Below are positions 6,388 through 7,329 of a DNA stretch of 7,329 nt, one piece after another. The notes beneath the pieces are model-generated. The model searched no databases, was not told where the DNA came from, and saw only the letters and a program-made list of their open reading frames with translations. The position numbers and the translations under genes were made by a program. This stretch comes from CAZEYT01 sp964516295 (GTDB taxonomy: Bacteria > Verrucomicrobiota > Verrucomicrobiia > Chthoniobacterales > Terrimicrobiaceae). The first letter of the stretch is position 1. Each line of letters starts with the position of its first letter. The stretch lies in NCBI GenBank assembly GCA_964516295.1, contig CAZEYT010000109.1, forward strand, positions 1-7,329, read 5' to 3'.

Positions 6388-7329
6388 ATGCGTCACTCCC
6401 AGCTCCTGTTCTCGGCCGTCCTGTTTGCAGTCTGTGCGGCGCAACTCCCCGCGCAAACCCCGACCCCGGCGGCCCCGCGAAATCTGATCGGCAACCCGGG
6501 CTTTGAAACCGGAGTTCGCCGTGACAATCTCTGGGACGGCGTAGACGCGACAGGGTTTCTCGCCGGCGAGCGCGGCGGCCTCCCGGTGCTGACGGCCAGC
6601 GGGACCATTGCGGAAACCGCCATGCCCGTCTCGGTGTCGGTCGCCGACATGAATGGCGACGGTCTTCTGGACATCACCACAATGGACGTGATCGGCTACC
6701 TCAGAATCTTTTTCAACACCGGCACGAAAGAAGCCCCGGCGTTTGATATCGGAGAACTCTCCACCATTTTTCTTAGCCGCACCTTCGGAACCCCGGGCGG
6801 CCCACCCCTCCCGCCGGCAGCCAGCATTTCCCGTCAGGGACCGCGGATCCATCTCACAGACATCATGAGATCGGGTCGAAAGGATCTGATCATCGGAAAC
6901 TATATCGGAGAAGTGCTCCTGATTCCCAACGCCGGTTCGGTTACTCGCCCGGATTTCCGCCAGCCGTCGAACGTGAATCGTGTCGTGATCCCGACAATGA
7001 AAGATTCCAACAGCAAATGGGGAAATGTTTTTGCACCGGCCACATGGGATTGGAATCGCGATGGCAGGGACGATGTTTTGCTTGGAGAGGGCTCCTATTC
7101 CGCAAACAGCATTCACCTGCTGATCAACCAAGGGAGCTCCGGCCGACCGGTTTTCGACGAAAACAATCGGAGTGTCCTTGCCTACGGTATGGGCTTGGAA
7201 CAATTGACGCCCTGCATCGTGGACTACAATGGCGACGGGCAGATGGATCTTCTGGTCACCGAACGTACAGGCAAAGTCGCCGTTTATTTGAATACCGGCA
7301 AACCATGGAAACCTGGTGAGCCCCTTCCC
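6388..7329 (+). CDS. Secreted FG-GAP/VCBS repeat protein, N-terminal part (cut by right window edge)
   Basis: The reading frame is open from the ATG at 6388 to the end of the window (314 residues, no stop). AGGG at 6377-6380, 7 nt upstream, serves as Shine-Dalgarno. Residues 1-23 are a signal peptide (core 5-18, likely cleavage after LPAQ or LPA at 20-23), followed by a short Pro/Thr/Ala linker (24-31). Three blade-type calcium loops are clear: DMNGDGLLD (87-95), DWNRDGRDD (221-229) and DYNGDGQMD (279-287). A degenerate one lies at about 158-166 (DIMRSGRKD). Each is followed by a hydrophobic strand and a segment such as VYLNTG, as in FG-GAP/VCBS beta-propellers. Ahead of the first blade is NLIGNPGFETG (32-42) and a region I do not recognise. 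Such proteins act outside the cell in adhesion or polymer binding, or as the propeller part of larger enzymes. The specific role cannot be told without the C-terminus. Confidence 0.85.
   Translation, partial: MRHSQLLFSAVLFAVCAAQLPAQTPTPAAPRNLIGNPGFETGVRRDNLWDGVDATGFLAGERGGLPVLTASGTIAETAMPVSVSVADMNGDGLLDITTMDVIGYLRIFFNTGTKEAPAFDIGELSTIFLSRTFGTPGGPPLPPAASISRQGPRIHLTDIMRSGRKDLIIGNYIGEVLLIPNAGSVTRPDFRQPSNVNRVVIPTMKDSNSKWGNVFAPATWDWNRDGRDDVLLGEGSYSANSIHLLINQGSSGRPVFDENNRSVLAYGMGLEQLTPCIVDYNGDGQMDLLVTERTGKVAVYLNTGKPWKPGEPLP

Noticed and set aside
5456..7203. Minus-strand frames opposite the DUF192, 3D and FG-GAP genes (up to 273 codons)
   Set aside because: The plus strand carries signal peptides and diagnostic motifs throughout; the antisense products show none.
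1..7329. Search for tRNA, rRNA, CRISPR arrays, insertion sequence ends, integrase sites or defence genes
   Set aside because: By eye no cloverleaf, evenly spaced repeats, terminal repeats or matching protein families were found; nearly all bases are explained by seven features of ordinary coding or short intergenic sequence.

Overview
The window shows a divergent layout around one intergenic region at about 5090-5281. To the left, on the minus strand, lies the first part of an alternative complex III (ACIII) operon in the order actA, actB, actC, with actC cut by the left window edge. To the right, on the plus strand, lie three genes for exported proteins: a DUF192 protein, a small stand-alone 3D-domain protein, and an FG-GAP/VCBS-type repeat protein cut by the right edge. 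I see no RNA gene, insertion sequence, CRISPR array, integrase or attachment site.

The ACIII block (1-5089, minus) is ordinary for organisms that replace cytochrome bc1 with this quinol oxidase. ActA is a membrane-anchored pentahaem cytochrome c. ActB is a fused molybdopterin-oxidoreductase-like plus four-cluster ferredoxin-like subunit with a Tat leader. ActC is an NrfD-type quinol-binding membrane subunit. Together they should oxidise (mena)quinol at the membrane and pass electrons through the Fe-S and haem chain to a cytochrome c or directly to a terminal oxidase. actD, actE and actF, and often a caa3 oxidase, would be expected just beyond coordinate 1 but cannot be seen here. actA and actB overlap by ATGA, and actB has a strong Shine-Dalgarno sequence inside actA.

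The plus-strand block (5282-7329) encodes three successive proteins with N-terminal signal peptides. Nothing in the sequence ties them functionally to ACIII. The divergent arrangement may be only positional.

The organism is most likely a moderately GC-rich Gram-negative bacterium. Fused actB, a separate pentahaem actA, stand-alone 3D proteins and secreted FG-GAP proteins together suggest the Verrucomicrobiota, with Planctomycetota, Acidobacteriota or similar as alternatives. This is inferred from gene content only. No wholly new system is evident. The points most worth a second look are the Lys-Arg Tat motif and possible lipobox in ActB, the His-rich ActB tail, a perfect inverted repeat just upstream of actA, T-tracts at the start of the 3D gene, and the unrecognised N-terminal region of the FG-GAP protein.
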